A stretch of DNA of 54,229 bases from Rubellimicrobium sp. (lineage in GTDB: Bacteria; Pseudomonadota; Alphaproteobacteria; Rhodobacterales; Rhodobacteraceae): positions 1 to 54,229 of the forward strand of contig JACFNP010000020.1 of NCBI GenBank assembly GCA_019454835.1. Reading direction: 5' to 3'. Below are positions 1 through 8,055 of this stretch, piece by piece (the first letter of the stretch is position 1; each line of letters starts with the position of its first letter). The notes beneath the pieces are model-generated. The model searched no databases and was not told where the DNA came from. It was given only the letters and a program-made list of their open reading frames with translations. Position numbers and translations under genes: made by a program.

Positions 1-110
1 CCGCGAGGGAGAAGCCTATCGAACAGCCGGATGAACAACACACTTGCCCCGAGGGGTGTGCGCGAGCGGTCGGGGTTGCTTCGGCTTGCGCCTCGGGGGT
101 GGCGGGAATT
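1..110. repeat. Family A palindromic repeat, copy 1 (degenerate, cut by window start)
   Basis: The right half is clear: GAGCGGTCGGGGTTGCTTCG followed by GCTTGCGCCTCG, as in the other family A copies. The first bases (CCGCGAGG...GAAGCC) look like a decayed left arm of the CACCCGCGAG subtype. The sequence after the right arm (GCGGGAATTGCGGGCGGC) resembles the long outer flank of full copies. No gene is visible between here and the first CDS at 331. Confidence 0.6.
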
Positions 111-330
111 GCGGGCGGCTCCGGCCTGCCCCATGGAAAACACCCGAAATCCCCGCGCGAAAAACAACGCTCTGCCTGGCCTTGCCGCAGCCATGAAAAA
201 AATTCGCGGGGTTTCGGGAACGAAACGCGGTGCGGGGGCGTCCAATGGTCAGACAGGGCGGACATGCGGACACGATCCCGCCGCGCCGGTCATGACACAT
301 GGCGAACACCGAAAACCACGGAGACACCCG

Positions 331-999
331 ATGCCTGCCCTTTCCCTTTCCCGCCGCGCGCTGCGTGCGGTTTCCGTCGCGGCGCTTCTGGCGCTGCCGG
401 TCGGCGCCGCGCCCGCCTTTGCCCATGACGGCGATCATGCGGCCTCGGTCATCGCGTCGGATGCGGCGCTGGCGCTGCATGACGCGATGCGCGAGCTCTG
501 GGCGCAGCACATGGAGTGGACCTACGCGGCCATCGCGTCCTTTGCCACCGGCTCGCCCGCCTTCGACGCCGAGGCCGCGCGGCTGATGGCCAACCAGACC
601 GACATCGGCAACGCGATCAAGCCGTTCTACGGCGCCGATGCCGGGGATGCGCTGGCCGGGCTGCTCCAGGAACATATCACGGGCGCCGTCGCGGTCGTTG
701 CCGGGGCCAAGGCGGGCAACGACGAGGAAACCGCCGCCGCCATCGCCGCCGCCTATGCCAACGCGCAGGAGATCGCCGACTTCCTTGCCGGAGCCAATGA
801 AAACTGGCCGCAGGATCTTGTCCGCGACATGCTGAAAGGCCACATCGATACCACGCTCGTCTACGCGACCTCGCTTCTGCAAGGGAACTATGCCGACGGG
901 ATCGCCCAGTATGGTGAGGCCGAGGCCCATATGATGATGCTGGCGGATGCTCTGACCGATGGCCTGATCGCCGCCTTCCCCGACCGCTTTACCGAGTGA
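331..999 (+). CDS. Secreted alpha-helical protein of unknown function
   Basis: A 222-residue protein. The start follows a GGAGACACCCG ribosome-binding region, and an in-frame upstream extension is not needed. Residues 1-30 form a clear Sec signal peptide (basic SRRALRA, hydrophobic core, cleavage near AFAHDG). The mature part is mostly helical and acidic, with an [16 protein letters not shown] motif, an [15 protein letters not shown] motif and a LLQEHI motif. From memory this matches an uncharacterised family of secreted helical proteins found in diverse bacteria and sometimes misannotated as glycosyltransferases. The histidines (HDGDHA, QEHI, KGHID, EAHMM) could bind metal, but that is inference. 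It is monocistronic, with a hairpin before folE. Confidence 0.75.
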   Translation: MPALSLSRRALRAVSVAALLALPVGAAPAFAHDGDHAASVIASDAALALHDAMRELWAQHMEWTYAAIASFATGSPAFDAEAARLMANQTDIGNAIKPFYGADAGDALAGLLQEHITGAVAVVAGAKAGNDEETAAAIAAAYANAQEIADFLAGANENWPQDLVRDMLKGHIDTTLVYATSLLQGNYADGIAQYGEAEAHMMMLADALTDGLIAAFPDRFTE

Positions 1000-1016
1000 C
1001 CCGTCACGAGTAGGGT

Positions 1017-1044
1017 CCGGCCCACCGCGCCAGTGGTGGGCCGG
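1017..1044 (+). terminator. Strong hairpin between the secreted protein gene and folE
   Basis: A perfect 10-bp inverted repeat, CCGGCCCACC / GGTGGGCCGG, with an 8-nt loop. The following GTCTTGG is not T-rich, so termination is plausible but not certain. Confidence 0.5.
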
Positions 1045-1079
1045 GTCTTGGTCGAACAAGAATTTTCAGGAGGCCCGTC

Positions 1080-1799
1080 ATGAGCTCTGCCGCCGAAACC
1101 ACCCGCAAGACCCTTGCCGAGGCTGCCGCCTTGCCCGTCTCGGAACGCATCCGCGCGCGGATCGAGGAGGCCGGGCTGCGCTTCAACGCCAACGACAACA
1201 TCGCGGATTTCGTCCACGACGGCGAACTCGACGAATTGCGCCTCGAGGTCGAGGAAAAGATGCAGGCGGTCCTCGACGCGCTGGTGATCGACACCGAGCA
1301 CGACCACAACAGCCGCGAGACCGCGCATCGCGTGGCGAAGATGTATGTCGACGAGGTCTTTCACGGCCGCTACCAGGCCGCACCGCGCGTCACCACCTTT
1401 CCGAATGTCGCGGGGCTGAACGAGCTGATGATCGTCGGCCCGATCACCATTCGCAGCGCCTGTTCGCACCATCTGTGCCCGATCATGGGCAAGCTCTGGA
1501 TCGGCGTGCTGCCGAACCCGGATTCCGACCTGATCGGCCTGTCGAAATATGTCCGCCTCGCCGACTGGATCATGAGCAGGCCGCAGATTCAGGAAGAAGC
1601 CGTCGTCATGCTGGCCGATGAACTGGAGCAGCGCATCCACCCCGACGGGCTGGCCGTGGTGATGGAGTCGGATCACTTCTGCATGCAATGGCGCGGGGTG
1701 AAGGATGATGACGCGGTGATGACCAATTCGGTCATGCGCGGCAATTTCCTGAAGGATGCGAACCTCCGGCGCGAATTCCTGTCGCTGCTCAAGCGCTGA
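1080..1799 (+). CDS. folE: GTP cyclohydrolase I
   Basis: Converts GTP to 7,8-dihydroneopterin triphosphate, the first step of tetrahydrofolate synthesis, in the cytoplasm. The protein has 239 residues, close to the usual family length. The zinc ligands are recognisable: Cys128 and His131 in SACSHHLCP and Cys201 in SDHFCMQWRG. GLSKYVRL (153-160) and SRPQIQE match the conserved GLSKxxR and RPQxQE motifs. The usual CEHH is CSHH here, so this belongs to a divergent branch rather than the E. coli type. The start is well supported by TCAGGAGGCCCGTC directly upstream. It stands alone on the plus strand; the next gene begins 62 bp on. Confidence 0.92.
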   Translation: MSSAAETTRKTLAEAAALPVSERIRARIEEAGLRFNANDNIADFVHDGELDELRLEVEEKMQAVLDALVIDTEHDHNSRETAHRVAKMYVDEVFHGRYQAAPRVTTFPNVAGLNELMIVGPITIRSACSHHLCPIMGKLWIGVLPNPDSDLIGLSKYVRLADWIMSRPQIQEEAVVMLADELEQRIHPDGLAVVMESDHFCMQWRGVKDDDAVMTNSVMRGNFLKDANLRREFLSLLKR

Positions 1800-1861
1800 G
1801 CCGAGGTTGATTTTCGCGCGGCCTGCGCCACTATTGACGCCGCCGCCGGGGGGGGACCGCA

Positions 1862-2566
1862 ATGCCGGACGCCATGACTGCCGCGGCCGCGATGCCGCAA
1901 TCCGAGGATGCGCTGGTCGCCCGCGCTGCGGGCGGCGACGCTGCCGCGTTCGAGCGGCTGATGCGCCGCTACAACCAGCGCCTGTTTCGCACCGCGCGCG
2001 CGATCCTGAAGAACGATGCCGAGGCCGAGGACGCGCTGCAGGAAGGCTGGCTCAAGGCATGGCGCGCGCTGCCCGGCTGGCGCGGGCAGGCGCGGCTTTC
2101 GACCTGGCTCGTGCGCATCGTCGCCAATGAAGCTCTGGGCCGCCTGCGCCGCACCACGGCACAGGTGATCCCGCTGGAGGCCGCCATGGTATCCACCGAC
2201 CGAGACACGCAGGACGCGCTGAGCGAGGCGCCCGGACATGGCCCCGAGGCCACCCTGGCCCGCGCCGAGGTCCGCCGCCTGATGGAATCGCGCATCGACC
2301 TGCTGCCCGAACAGTTCCGCGCCGTCTTCATGCTGCGCGCCGTCGAGGAGATGAGCGTCGCCGAGGTGGCCGAGGCGCTGGACATCCCCGAGGCCACCGT
2401 GCGCAGCCGTTTCCACCGCGCCCGCGCGCTGCTGCGCGAGGGGCTGGCAGGCGAGATGGACCTCGCGCTCGGGCAGGCGTTCGCGTTCGACGGCGCGCGC
2501 TGCGACCGGATCGTCGCGCGCACGCTGGCCGCCGCCCGCGACGAGGGGCTGTGCCGGGACTCCTGA
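1862..2566 (+). CDS. ECF-type RNA polymerase sigma factor
   Basis: A 234-residue sigma-70 family protein with only regions 2 and 4. Region 2 (about 24-97) includes YNQRLFRTARAILKN, AEDALQEGWLKAWRAL and FxTWLVRIVANEAL-like sequence. Region 4 (about 150-200) has LPEQFRAVFMLRAVEEMS and the helix-turn-helix VAEALDIPEATVRSRFHRAR. A C-terminal tail of about 30 residues has no recognisable domain, so it is not ECF41, which carries a SnoaL-like tail. No anti-sigma gene follows. Instead an AhpD-like gene lies 30 bp downstream, which suggests a redox-linked regulon (inference). Confidence 0.9.
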   Translation: MPDAMTAAAAMPQSEDALVARAAGGDAAAFERLMRRYNQRLFRTARAILKNDAEAEDALQEGWLKAWRALPGWRGQARLSTWLVRIVANEALGRLRRTTAQVIPLEAAMVSTDRDTQDALSEAPGHGPEATLARAEVRRLMESRIDLLPEQFRAVFMLRAVEEMSVAEVAEALDIPEATVRSRFHRARALLREGLAGEMDLALGQAFAFDGARCDRIVARTLAAARDEGLCRDS

Positions 2567-2596
2567 CACCGCCCGGACATGGAAAGGAGAGAGACC

Positions 2597-3040
2597 ATGA
2601 AATCGCGTCTCGACTATTTCGCGCTGGAACCGAAGCTCATGCAGGCGCAGCTTGCGCTCAACAAGGCCGTCGAGGACAGCGGCATCGAGCGCAAGCTGCT
2701 GCATCTGGTGAAGCTGCGCGCCTCGCAGATCAACGGCTGTTCCTACTGCGTCGACATGCATTCGCGCGAGGCCCGTGAGGATGGCGAGACCGAGCGCAGG
2801 CTCTACCTGGTCGCCGCCTGGCGCGAATCGCCGCTTTTCACCGACCGCGAACGGGCGGCGTTTGAATGGACCGAGGCGGTGACGCTGATTTCGCAAGGCG
2901 GCGTCCCGGATGCGCTGTACGAAGCCACCCGCAAGGTGTTCAGCGAGCACGAGATCGTGCAGCTTACGATGGCGGTGGCGGCGATCAACACATGGAACCG
3001 GCTCAGCGTGTCGTTTCACACGTTGCACCCGATGCCATAG
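2597..3040 (+). CDS. Carboxymuconolactone decarboxylase / AhpD-like protein
   Basis: A 147-residue protein of the AhpD-like fold. It carries the family redox motif Cys-Ser-Tyr-Cys-Val-Asp-Met-His in INGCSYCVDMHSREA, and then LYLVAAWRESPLFTDRERAA, typical of the alkylhydroperoxidase AhpD-core group. Such proteins act as small CxxC peroxidases or disulfide reductants; the substrate is unknown here. The chosen ATG follows AAGGAGAGAGACC; an ATG 18 nt upstream would bury that ribosome-binding site in the gene. It sits between the ECF sigma factor and a Rieske/FAD reductase on the same strand. Confidence 0.87.
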   Translation: MKSRLDYFALEPKLMQAQLALNKAVEDSGIERKLLHLVKLRASQINGCSYCVDMHSREAREDGETERRLYLVAAWRESPLFTDRERAAFEWTEAVTLISQGGVPDALYEATRKVFSEHEIVQLTMAVAAINTWNRLSVSFHTLHPMP

Positions 3041-3071
3041 GCCCCTGCGGGCAGAATGAAGGAGAGACGAC

Positions 3072-4598
3072 ATGGCCGACCAGGGAAAACCCGACAACAC
3101 GCCCGACCTGACCGAGGGCATCACCCTCGCGGATTTCAGGGATCGCAAGCTGTTGCGCGGCCATGTCGGCAAGAAGGCGGTGCTGCTGGCGCGCGTGGGT
3201 GACGACATCCACGCCGTCGGCGCGACCTGCACCCATTATCAGGGTCGCCTTGATCGCGGCGCGCTGGAAGGCGATGCGGTGCGCTGCCCGCTGCACCATG
3301 CGCTGTTCTCGCTGCACACCGGCGAGGCGCTGAACGCGCCCGCCTTCGGCCCGATCCCGGTCTGGCAGGTCGAACGCGACGGCGAGCGCATCTTCGTGCG
3401 CGAGCAGAAGGCGCGCGAACCCGCCCCCGCGCGCGTGCCGCTGCCGGACGAACCCGAGGCCATCGTCATCATCGGTGGCGGTGCCGCCGGGTTTGCCGCC
3501 GCCGAGATGCTGCGGCGGCGCGGCTATGCGGGAAAATTGACCGTGCTTTCCGCCGAAGAGGACGCGCCCGTTGACCGGCCGAACCTGTCGAAGGACTATC
3601 TCGACGGGTCCGCCCCCGACGACTGGATGCCGCTCAAGGGGGCGAAGTTCTACGAGGACAACCGCATCGACCTGCACCTGTCCACCACGGTCGAACGCAT
3701 CGACACCGAGCCGCGTCAGGTGATGACCACCGACGGCACCCGCTATCCCTGGGACCGCCTGCTGATCGCCACCGGGGCCGAACCCGTGGCGCTGCCGATC
3801 CCCGGCGCCGACCGGGCGCATGTGTTCACGCTGCGCTCCATCGCCGACAGCCGCGCGATCATGGCGCGGGCCGAGGCGGCGAAATCGGCGGTGGTGCTGG
3901 GGTCCGGCTTCATCGGGCTGGAGACTGCCGCCGCATTGCGCAAGCGCGGGCTGGACGTGCATGTCGTCTCGCTGGACGCGCATCCGCTGGAACGGGTGCT
4001 CGGACCGGAACTGGGCGGCTTCATCCGCACCCTGCACGAAGAGGCGGGCGAGGTGTTCCATCTGGAAACCTCGATCGAATCCATCGGCGAGGGTGACGTG
4101 ACCTTGAAGGACGGCACGCGGCTGCCTGCCGATCTGGTCATCATCGGCGTCGGGGTGCGGCCGCGTCTGGGCCTTGCCGAACGGCTCGGCCTTGAAATCG
4201 AGCGCGGCGTGCTGGTGAACGACCGGCTCGAGACCGCAATCCCCGGCATCTACGCCGCAGGCGACATCGCCCGTTTCCCCGGAAGCGACGGCGACACGAT
4301 GCGGGTGGAACACTGGGTCGTGGCCGAACGGCAGGGACAGGTCGCCGCCGAAAACATGCTGGGCGCCGACCGGCCCTATCGTGACGTGCCGTTCTTCTGG
4401 TCGGGCCATCACGGCACGACGATCCGCTATGTCGGCCATGCGCAGGGCTGGGACGAAATCCGCATCGACGGCGAGATCGGCAAGGGCAAGGATTGCGCGG
4501 TCCGCTACCTCAAGGGCGGCAGGGTGCTGGCCATGGCGACGATCTTCCGCGACCGCGAGGCGATCATCGAGGCGCAGCGCATGGCCGAGGGCGCCTGA
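3072..4598 (+). CDS. Rieske [2Fe-2S] / FAD-dependent pyridine nucleotide-disulfide reductase
   Basis: A 508-residue fusion. Residues 1-112 are a Rieske-type ferredoxin domain with the CxH...CxxH cluster ligands (Cys53, His55 in CTHY; Cys72, His75 in CPLHH). Residues 128-500 are an FAD/NAD reductase: GxGxxG FAD site in VIIGGGAAGFAAAE (about 132-145), the RPNLSKDYL motif typical of ferredoxin reductases, an NAD-binding GSGFIGLETAAAL, and the second FAD motif IPGIYAAGDIARF followed by VEHWVVAERQGQ. The architecture matches AIFM3-like and dioxygenase-type ferredoxin reductases. It probably moves electrons from NAD(P)H to the Rieske centre; the final acceptor is unknown. Preceded by GAAGGAGAGACGAC, 31 bp after the AhpD-like gene. 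Confidence 0.92.
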   Translation: MADQGKPDNTPDLTEGITLADFRDRKLLRGHVGKKAVLLARVGDDIHAVGATCTHYQGRLDRGALEGDAVRCPLHHALFSLHTGEALNAPAFGPIPVWQVERDGERIFVREQKAREPAPARVPLPDEPEAIVIIGGGAAGFAAAEMLRRRGYAGKLTVLSAEEDAPVDRPNLSKDYLDGSAPDDWMPLKGAKFYEDNRIDLHLSTTVERIDTEPRQVMTTDGTRYPWDRLLIATGAEPVALPIPGADRAHVFTLRSIADSRAIMARAEAAKSAVVLGSGFIGLETAAALRKRGLDVHVVSLDAHPLERVLGPELGGFIRTLHEEAGEVFHLETSIESIGEGDVTLKDGTRLPADLVIIGVGVRPRLGLAERLGLEIERGVLVNDRLETAIPGIYAAGDIARFPGSDGDTMRVEHWVVAERQGQVAAENMLGADRPYRDVPFFWSGHHGTTIRYVGHAQGWDEIRIDGEIGKGKDCAVRYLKGGRVLAMATIFRDREAIIEAQRMAEGA

Positions 4599-4654
4599 CA
4601 TTCCGGCGCCCCGCCGGCATCCTCCCCGGCGGGGCGCCTTGCGACGGAGGGGAC

Positions 4655-5548
4655 ATGGACGGACGGGGCACGACCGCCTTCGTTTTTGCCGGGGGCGGCA
4701 GTCTGGGTGCGGTGCAGGTCGGGATGCTGCAGGCGCTGGTCGAGGCGGGCGTGACGCCCGATTTCGTCATCGGCACCTCGGTCGGCGCGCTGAATGCCGC
4801 CTATTTCGCCGGATCGCCCGATCTGGACGGGGTCAAGGCGCTGGGCAACATCTGGCGCGGCCTGCGCCGCCGCGACATCTTTCCGGTGTCCTTCGCCAGC
4901 GCCATGCGCCTGCTGCGCAATCCCGAAAGCCTTGTCGATCCCGCCGGGCTGCGCGCGCTGATCGAGGCGCGGCTGCCCTTTCACCGCATCGAGGACGCCG
5001 CGCTGCCCTTGCATGTCATGGCGACCGATCTGGTCGGCAACGGCGTGCTGCTGTCCTCGGGCCCCGCGCTTGAAAGCGTTCTGGCCAGCGCCGCCATCCC
5101 CAGCATCTTTCCGCCCGTCGAGGTCGGCGGGCAGATGCTGGTCGACGGCGCCCTCGCCGCCAACACGCCGCTGCGGCAGGCCTGCGATCTGGGGGCGACG
5201 CAGGTCATCATCCTGCCCACGGGCTATGCCTGCGACCTGCAGGAACCGCCGCGCGGCGTGGTCGGCCCCGCGATGCACGCGATCACGCTGCTCATCGCGT
5301 GGCAGCTCATGCACGACATCGACGCGACGCCGCCGGGAATCGCGCTGCACATGGCGCCCGCGCTCTGCCCGCTGAGCGTGTCGCCCTTCGATTTTTCAGC
5401 CTCGGCGCATCTGATCGAGCGCGCGCTTGAAGGCACGCGCAAGTGGATCGACAGGGGCGGGCTGGAACGGCAGGCGCAGGCGCGCGAACTCGCGCCGCAC
5501 CGCCACCGGCACCGCAAGCAGGTCGCGGCTGTGGCAGGGCACGGCTGA
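4655..5548 (+). CDS. Patatin-like phospholipase family protein
   Basis: A 297-residue patatin-fold serine hydrolase. It shows the oxyanion loop FAGGGSLGAVQVGML (10-25), the nucleophile elbow GTSVG with Ser42, and the catalytic Asp in DGALAANTPL (Asp164), the normal Ser-Asp dyad. Expected reaction: hydrolysis of acyl esters from membrane lipids. There is no signal peptide, so it is cytoplasmic or membrane-associated. The start is chosen at the ATG after GCGACGGAGGGGAC; the frame is open further upstream from a TTG inside the previous gene. A GGCGCCCCGCCGG...CCGGCGGGGCGCC inverted repeat lies in the 56-bp gap before it. The C-terminus is rich in Arg/His. Confidence 0.9.
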   Translation: MDGRGTTAFVFAGGGSLGAVQVGMLQALVEAGVTPDFVIGTSVGALNAAYFAGSPDLDGVKALGNIWRGLRRRDIFPVSFASAMRLLRNPESLVDPAGLRALIEARLPFHRIEDAALPLHVMATDLVGNGVLLSSGPALESVLASAAIPSIFPPVEVGGQMLVDGALAANTPLRQACDLGATQVIILPTGYACDLQEPPRGVVGPAMHAITLLIAWQLMHDIDATPPGIALHMAPALCPLSVSPFDFSASAHLIERALEGTRKWIDRGGLERQAQARELAPHRHRHRKQVAAVAGHG

Positions 5549-5557
5549 CCATTGCCT

Positions 5558-5645
5558 CGTCATTGCGAGGCGAAGCCGAAGCAACCCCGACCGCTCACAC
5601 ACGACATCGAGGTTGCTTCGTCGGCTGCGCCTCCTCGCAATGACG
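5558..5645. repeat. Family A inner palindrome, copy 2
   Basis: CGTCATTGCGAGGCGAAGCC...GCGCCTCCTCGCAATGACG, with the GCAACCCCGACCGCTCACAC core. Inner palindrome only; the outer CAGGGCAATC ends are not seen. It begins 9 bp after the patatin stop codon. Confidence 0.9.
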
Positions 5646-5655
5646 AAATAATAAT

Positions 5656-5736
5656 CGTCATTGCGAGCCGCAGGCGAAGCAACCCCGACCGCTTGCGCGA
5701 TCCCCTCGGGGTTGCCGCGCCGCCTCGCGGGTGACG
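5656..5736. repeat. Family A inner palindrome, copy 3
   Basis: Left arm CGTCATTGCGAG, right arm CTCGCGGGTGACG, so a hybrid of the two arm subtypes. It lies 10 bp after copy 2 and 10 bp before the SDR stop codon, between convergent genes. Confidence 0.88.
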
Positions 5737-5746
5737 GCCTGTCCGG

Positions 5747-6445
5747 TCAGGCCAGGGCGTAGAGCGGCAGCACCGCGCCGCTGATCGCGGTCTTGCCGGG
5801 CAGGACCAGCGTGAGGACGACCTCGGCTGCCGCCTCGGGCGAGAGCCACCTGGCCGGGTCCGCCTTGGGCATCGCCTTGCGGTTGGCCTCGGAATCGATG
5901 GTCGAGGGCGCGATGGCATTGACGAGGATGTGATCGGCCTTCAGCTCTTCGGCCAGCCCCTCGGTCATCGCCGCCACGGCGGCCTTCGACGCCGCATAGG
6001 CCGCCATCCGGGCGCCCTTGCGCGGTTCAAGCGCCGGGCGCGCCGCGACGTTCACGATCCGCCCGCCATTGCCGGTCCGGCGCATGGCCTTCACCGCCTC
6101 ATGCGCACAGAGGAAAGTGGTGACGACATTCATCTCGAGCATCCGGCGCAGATCGGAGGCGGTCGCCTCGCCGATGGGCGACATGGCGAAGCCGCCCGCG
6201 AGATGGACCGAGGCCCAGAGGTTCTCGATCCCGGCATAGAAGCCTGCGACCGAGTCCTCGTCGGTCAGATCGACGCCGGGGGTGATGTGCAGGCCGGGCG
6301 TCGCGCCCTCGGCCTCGGCGCGGTGGCTGGGCACATGGCAGCTTGCCCCCTCGGCCAGCAGCCGGTTCACCACCGCCCGCCCCAGCGCGCCGGTGCCGCC
6401 GGTCACGACGATCTGCCGTCCGGCAAGGAGATTCGATTCGGCCAT
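5747..6445 (-). CDS. Short-chain dehydrogenase/reductase (SDR) family oxidoreductase
   Basis: A 232-residue classical SDR. TGGTGALGRAVV (15-26) is the TGxxxGxG nucleotide-binding motif. The active-site Tyr and Lys are in YAASKAAVAAM, the helper Asn is in MNVVTTFLCAHEA, and the SVHLAGGF segment replaces the NNAG motif. The usual catalytic Ser position reads VNVAARPALEP, where Ser is replaced by Ala, which may lower or change activity. Substrate unknown. The start is at MAESNLLAG, with GAGGTTGCC just upstream; the frame stays open far beyond it only because of the GC bias. It points away from the redoxin gene. Confidence 0.87.
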   Translation of the reverse strand: MAESNLLAGRQIVVTGGTGALGRAVVNRLLAEGASCHVPSHRAEAEGATPGLHITPGVDLTDEDSVAGFYAGIENLWASVHLAGGFAMSPIGEATASDLRRMLEMNVVTTFLCAHEAVKAMRRTGNGGRIVNVAARPALEPRKGARMAAYAASKAAVAAMTEGLAEELKADHILVNAIAPSTIDSEANRKAMPKADPARWLSPEAAAEVVLTLVLPGKTAISGAVLPLYALA

Positions 6446-6532
6446 GGCAACCTCCGTTTGTGACGGGGGGCATTGTTGCGGTGCGGGATGGCCCGTGCAA
6501 GGGTCGGTCCGGTGGCGGCAGCGGGGGTCGTG

Positions 6533-7009
6533 ATGGGCGAGGGCGTGGAACTTTCCGAAATCGAGGCGTCGGAATGGCTGAACTGCACGGCGCCGCAGAC
6601 GCTTGCCGCGCTGCGCGGGCGGGTGGTGGCGATCGAGGTGTTCCAGATGCTCTGTCCCGGCTGCGTGGCGCATGGCCTGCCGCAGGTGCAGAAGCTGCGG
6701 CAGACCTTCCGGCCCGAGGATGTCATGGTGCTGGGCCTTCACTCGGTGTTCGAGCATCACGCGGCGATGACGCCCGTGGCCTTGCGGGCGTTCGTTCACG
6801 AATACGGCATCCGCTTTCCCGTCGCCGTCGATCAGCCGGGCGACACCGCGCTGCCGCGCACGATGGCGAAATGGCGGCTGGAGGGCACGCCGACGCTGCT
6901 GCTGGTGGATCGCCGGGGCCGGTTGCGGGCGCGCCATTTCGGCCAGGTGCCCGACATGGCGCTGGGCGCCGAGGTCATGGCGCTGGTGTGCGACCGCGAG
7001 GAGGGCTGA
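6533..7009 (+). CDS. Thioredoxin-fold (redoxin/TlpA-like) protein
   Basis: About 158 residues with a thioredoxin-like fold. The redox motif is LCPGC in VFQMLCPGCVAHGLPQVQKL, then FPVAVDQPGD, the cis-proline GTPTLLLVDRRGRLR and a closing helix. It probably reduces or forms disulfides or peroxides; partner unknown. No signal peptide is visible, so it looks cytoplasmic. The start is uncertain: the ATG at MGEGVELSEIEA is preferred because homologous sequence begins there, but an upstream in-frame start would add 20 residues. Stop and next start are only 2 bp apart, so it is co-transcribed with the lactonase-like gene. Confidence 0.8.
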   Translation: MGEGVELSEIEASEWLNCTAPQTLAALRGRVVAIEVFQMLCPGCVAHGLPQVQKLRQTFRPEDVMVLGLHSVFEHHAAMTPVALRAFVHEYGIRFPVAVDQPGDTALPRTMAKWRLEGTPTLLLVDRRGRLRARHFGQVPDMALGAEVMALVCDREEG

Positions 7010-7011
7010 CC

Positions 7012-8040
7012 ATGGGATTCGCTTTGGGGCAGGGCGCGGCGCTGCTGGTCGCCGCGCGCGGGCAGGGGGATGCGAGCGGGCTGTGGCGCTGGATGCAGGA
7101 TGGCGGCGGCTGGCACGGGCAGCATCTCGCCCCGGCGCATGACCTGTCGGCGCTGGCCCTGCATCCGCGCCTGCCGGTGGTCTATGCGACGGCGGGCGAG
7201 GGTGCGGGGCGGCTGCTGGCCTGGCGGATCGGCGCGGATGGCGCCGTGCCGCTGGCCGATACCGGCACCGGCGGCGTCGAGCCTGCGCATCTGGCCGTCG
7301 ACCCCGCAGGCCGGGTGCTGATCGTCGCCAATTACGAAAGCGGCGCGCTGACGCTGTGGCGGCTGGCGCCCGATGGTGCGGTCGCCGGGGCGCCGCAGGT
7401 CGTGCAGCTTGAAGGCCGGGGGCCGGACCCCGACCGGCAGGCGGCGGCGCATCCGCATCAGGTGCTGTTTGGCGCCGATGGCTCGGTGGCGGTGATCGAC
7501 CTTGGCGCGGACCGGCTGCGCCTGTTCGGGCTGGACGCCGGGCGGCTGCGGCTGGTGCCGCTGTCCGCCGGGTGCCTGCCGCCGGGTTCCGGCCCGCGCC
7601 ACGGGGTGATGCTGGAGGATGGCCGCATGGCGGTCGCGGGCGAGCTGGGCAATGTCCTGCTTGTCGGCGCGGGCGACGACTGGCAGGCGGTCCCGGCGAC
7701 CGGCCTGACCCGGCCCGGTCACGCACGGTTCGCGCGCAACTATCCCGGCGACATCGCGGCAGGCCCCGGCGGGCTGGTGCATCTGGCGAACCGCAGCCTG
7801 TCCACGCTGGCGACGTTCGATCCGGGCGGGCCGGGCGGCGGGCCGCCCCGGCTGGTGGCCGAGGTCGCCTGCGATGTCGACTGGCCGCAGCATCTGCTGG
7901 TGCACGGCGGGCATGTGCTGGTCGCGGGCTGGGACTCGGGGCGGGTGGTCGCCCATCCGTTGCGGGGCGGCGTGCCGGGGGCGGTCGAGCCGCTGTTCGC
8001 CTGCGCGGGGGCGTGCTGGCTGGCGCTGCTGCGCGGCTGA
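7012..8040 (+). CDS. Lactonase family (YbhE/Pgl-type) beta-propeller protein
   Basis: 342 residues. The repeated blade pattern (LSALALHPRLPVVYATAGEG, HLAVDPAGRVLIVANYESG, HPHQVLFGADGSVAVIDLG, WPQHLLVHGGHVLVAGWDSG) is typical of seven-bladed propellers of the 6-phosphogluconolactonase YbhE type. VANYESGALTLW and AAAHPHQ match the conserved NYxxGs and aHxHq motifs of that family. Likely reaction is sugar lactone hydrolysis, but the substrate cannot be read from sequence. It overlaps no neighbour and lies 15 bp before a mutarotase-fold gene, which suggests a sugar-oxidation or epimer pair (inference). Confidence 0.8.
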   Translation: MGFALGQGAALLVAARGQGDASGLWRWMQDGGGWHGQHLAPAHDLSALALHPRLPVVYATAGEGAGRLLAWRIGADGAVPLADTGTGGVEPAHLAVDPAGRVLIVANYESGALTLWRLAPDGAVAGAPQVVQLEGRGPDPDRQAAAHPHQVLFGADGSVAVIDLGADRLRLFGLDAGRLRLVPLSAGCLPPGSGPRHGVMLEDGRMAVAGELGNVLLVGAGDDWQAVPATGLTRPGHARFARNYPGDIAAGPGGLVHLANRSLSTLATFDPGGPGGGPPRLVAEVACDVDWPQHLLVHGGHVLVAGWDSGRVVAHPLRGGVPGAVEPLFACAGACWLALLRG

Positions 8041-8055
8041 GGGGGAGGGCGGCAG

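Noticed and set aside
5549..5760. Small ORFs running through family A repeats (several [13 protein letters not shown] peptides)
   Set aside because: They recur wherever the repeat occurs, in varying frames, and have no ribosome-binding site of their own. They are translations of the repeat.
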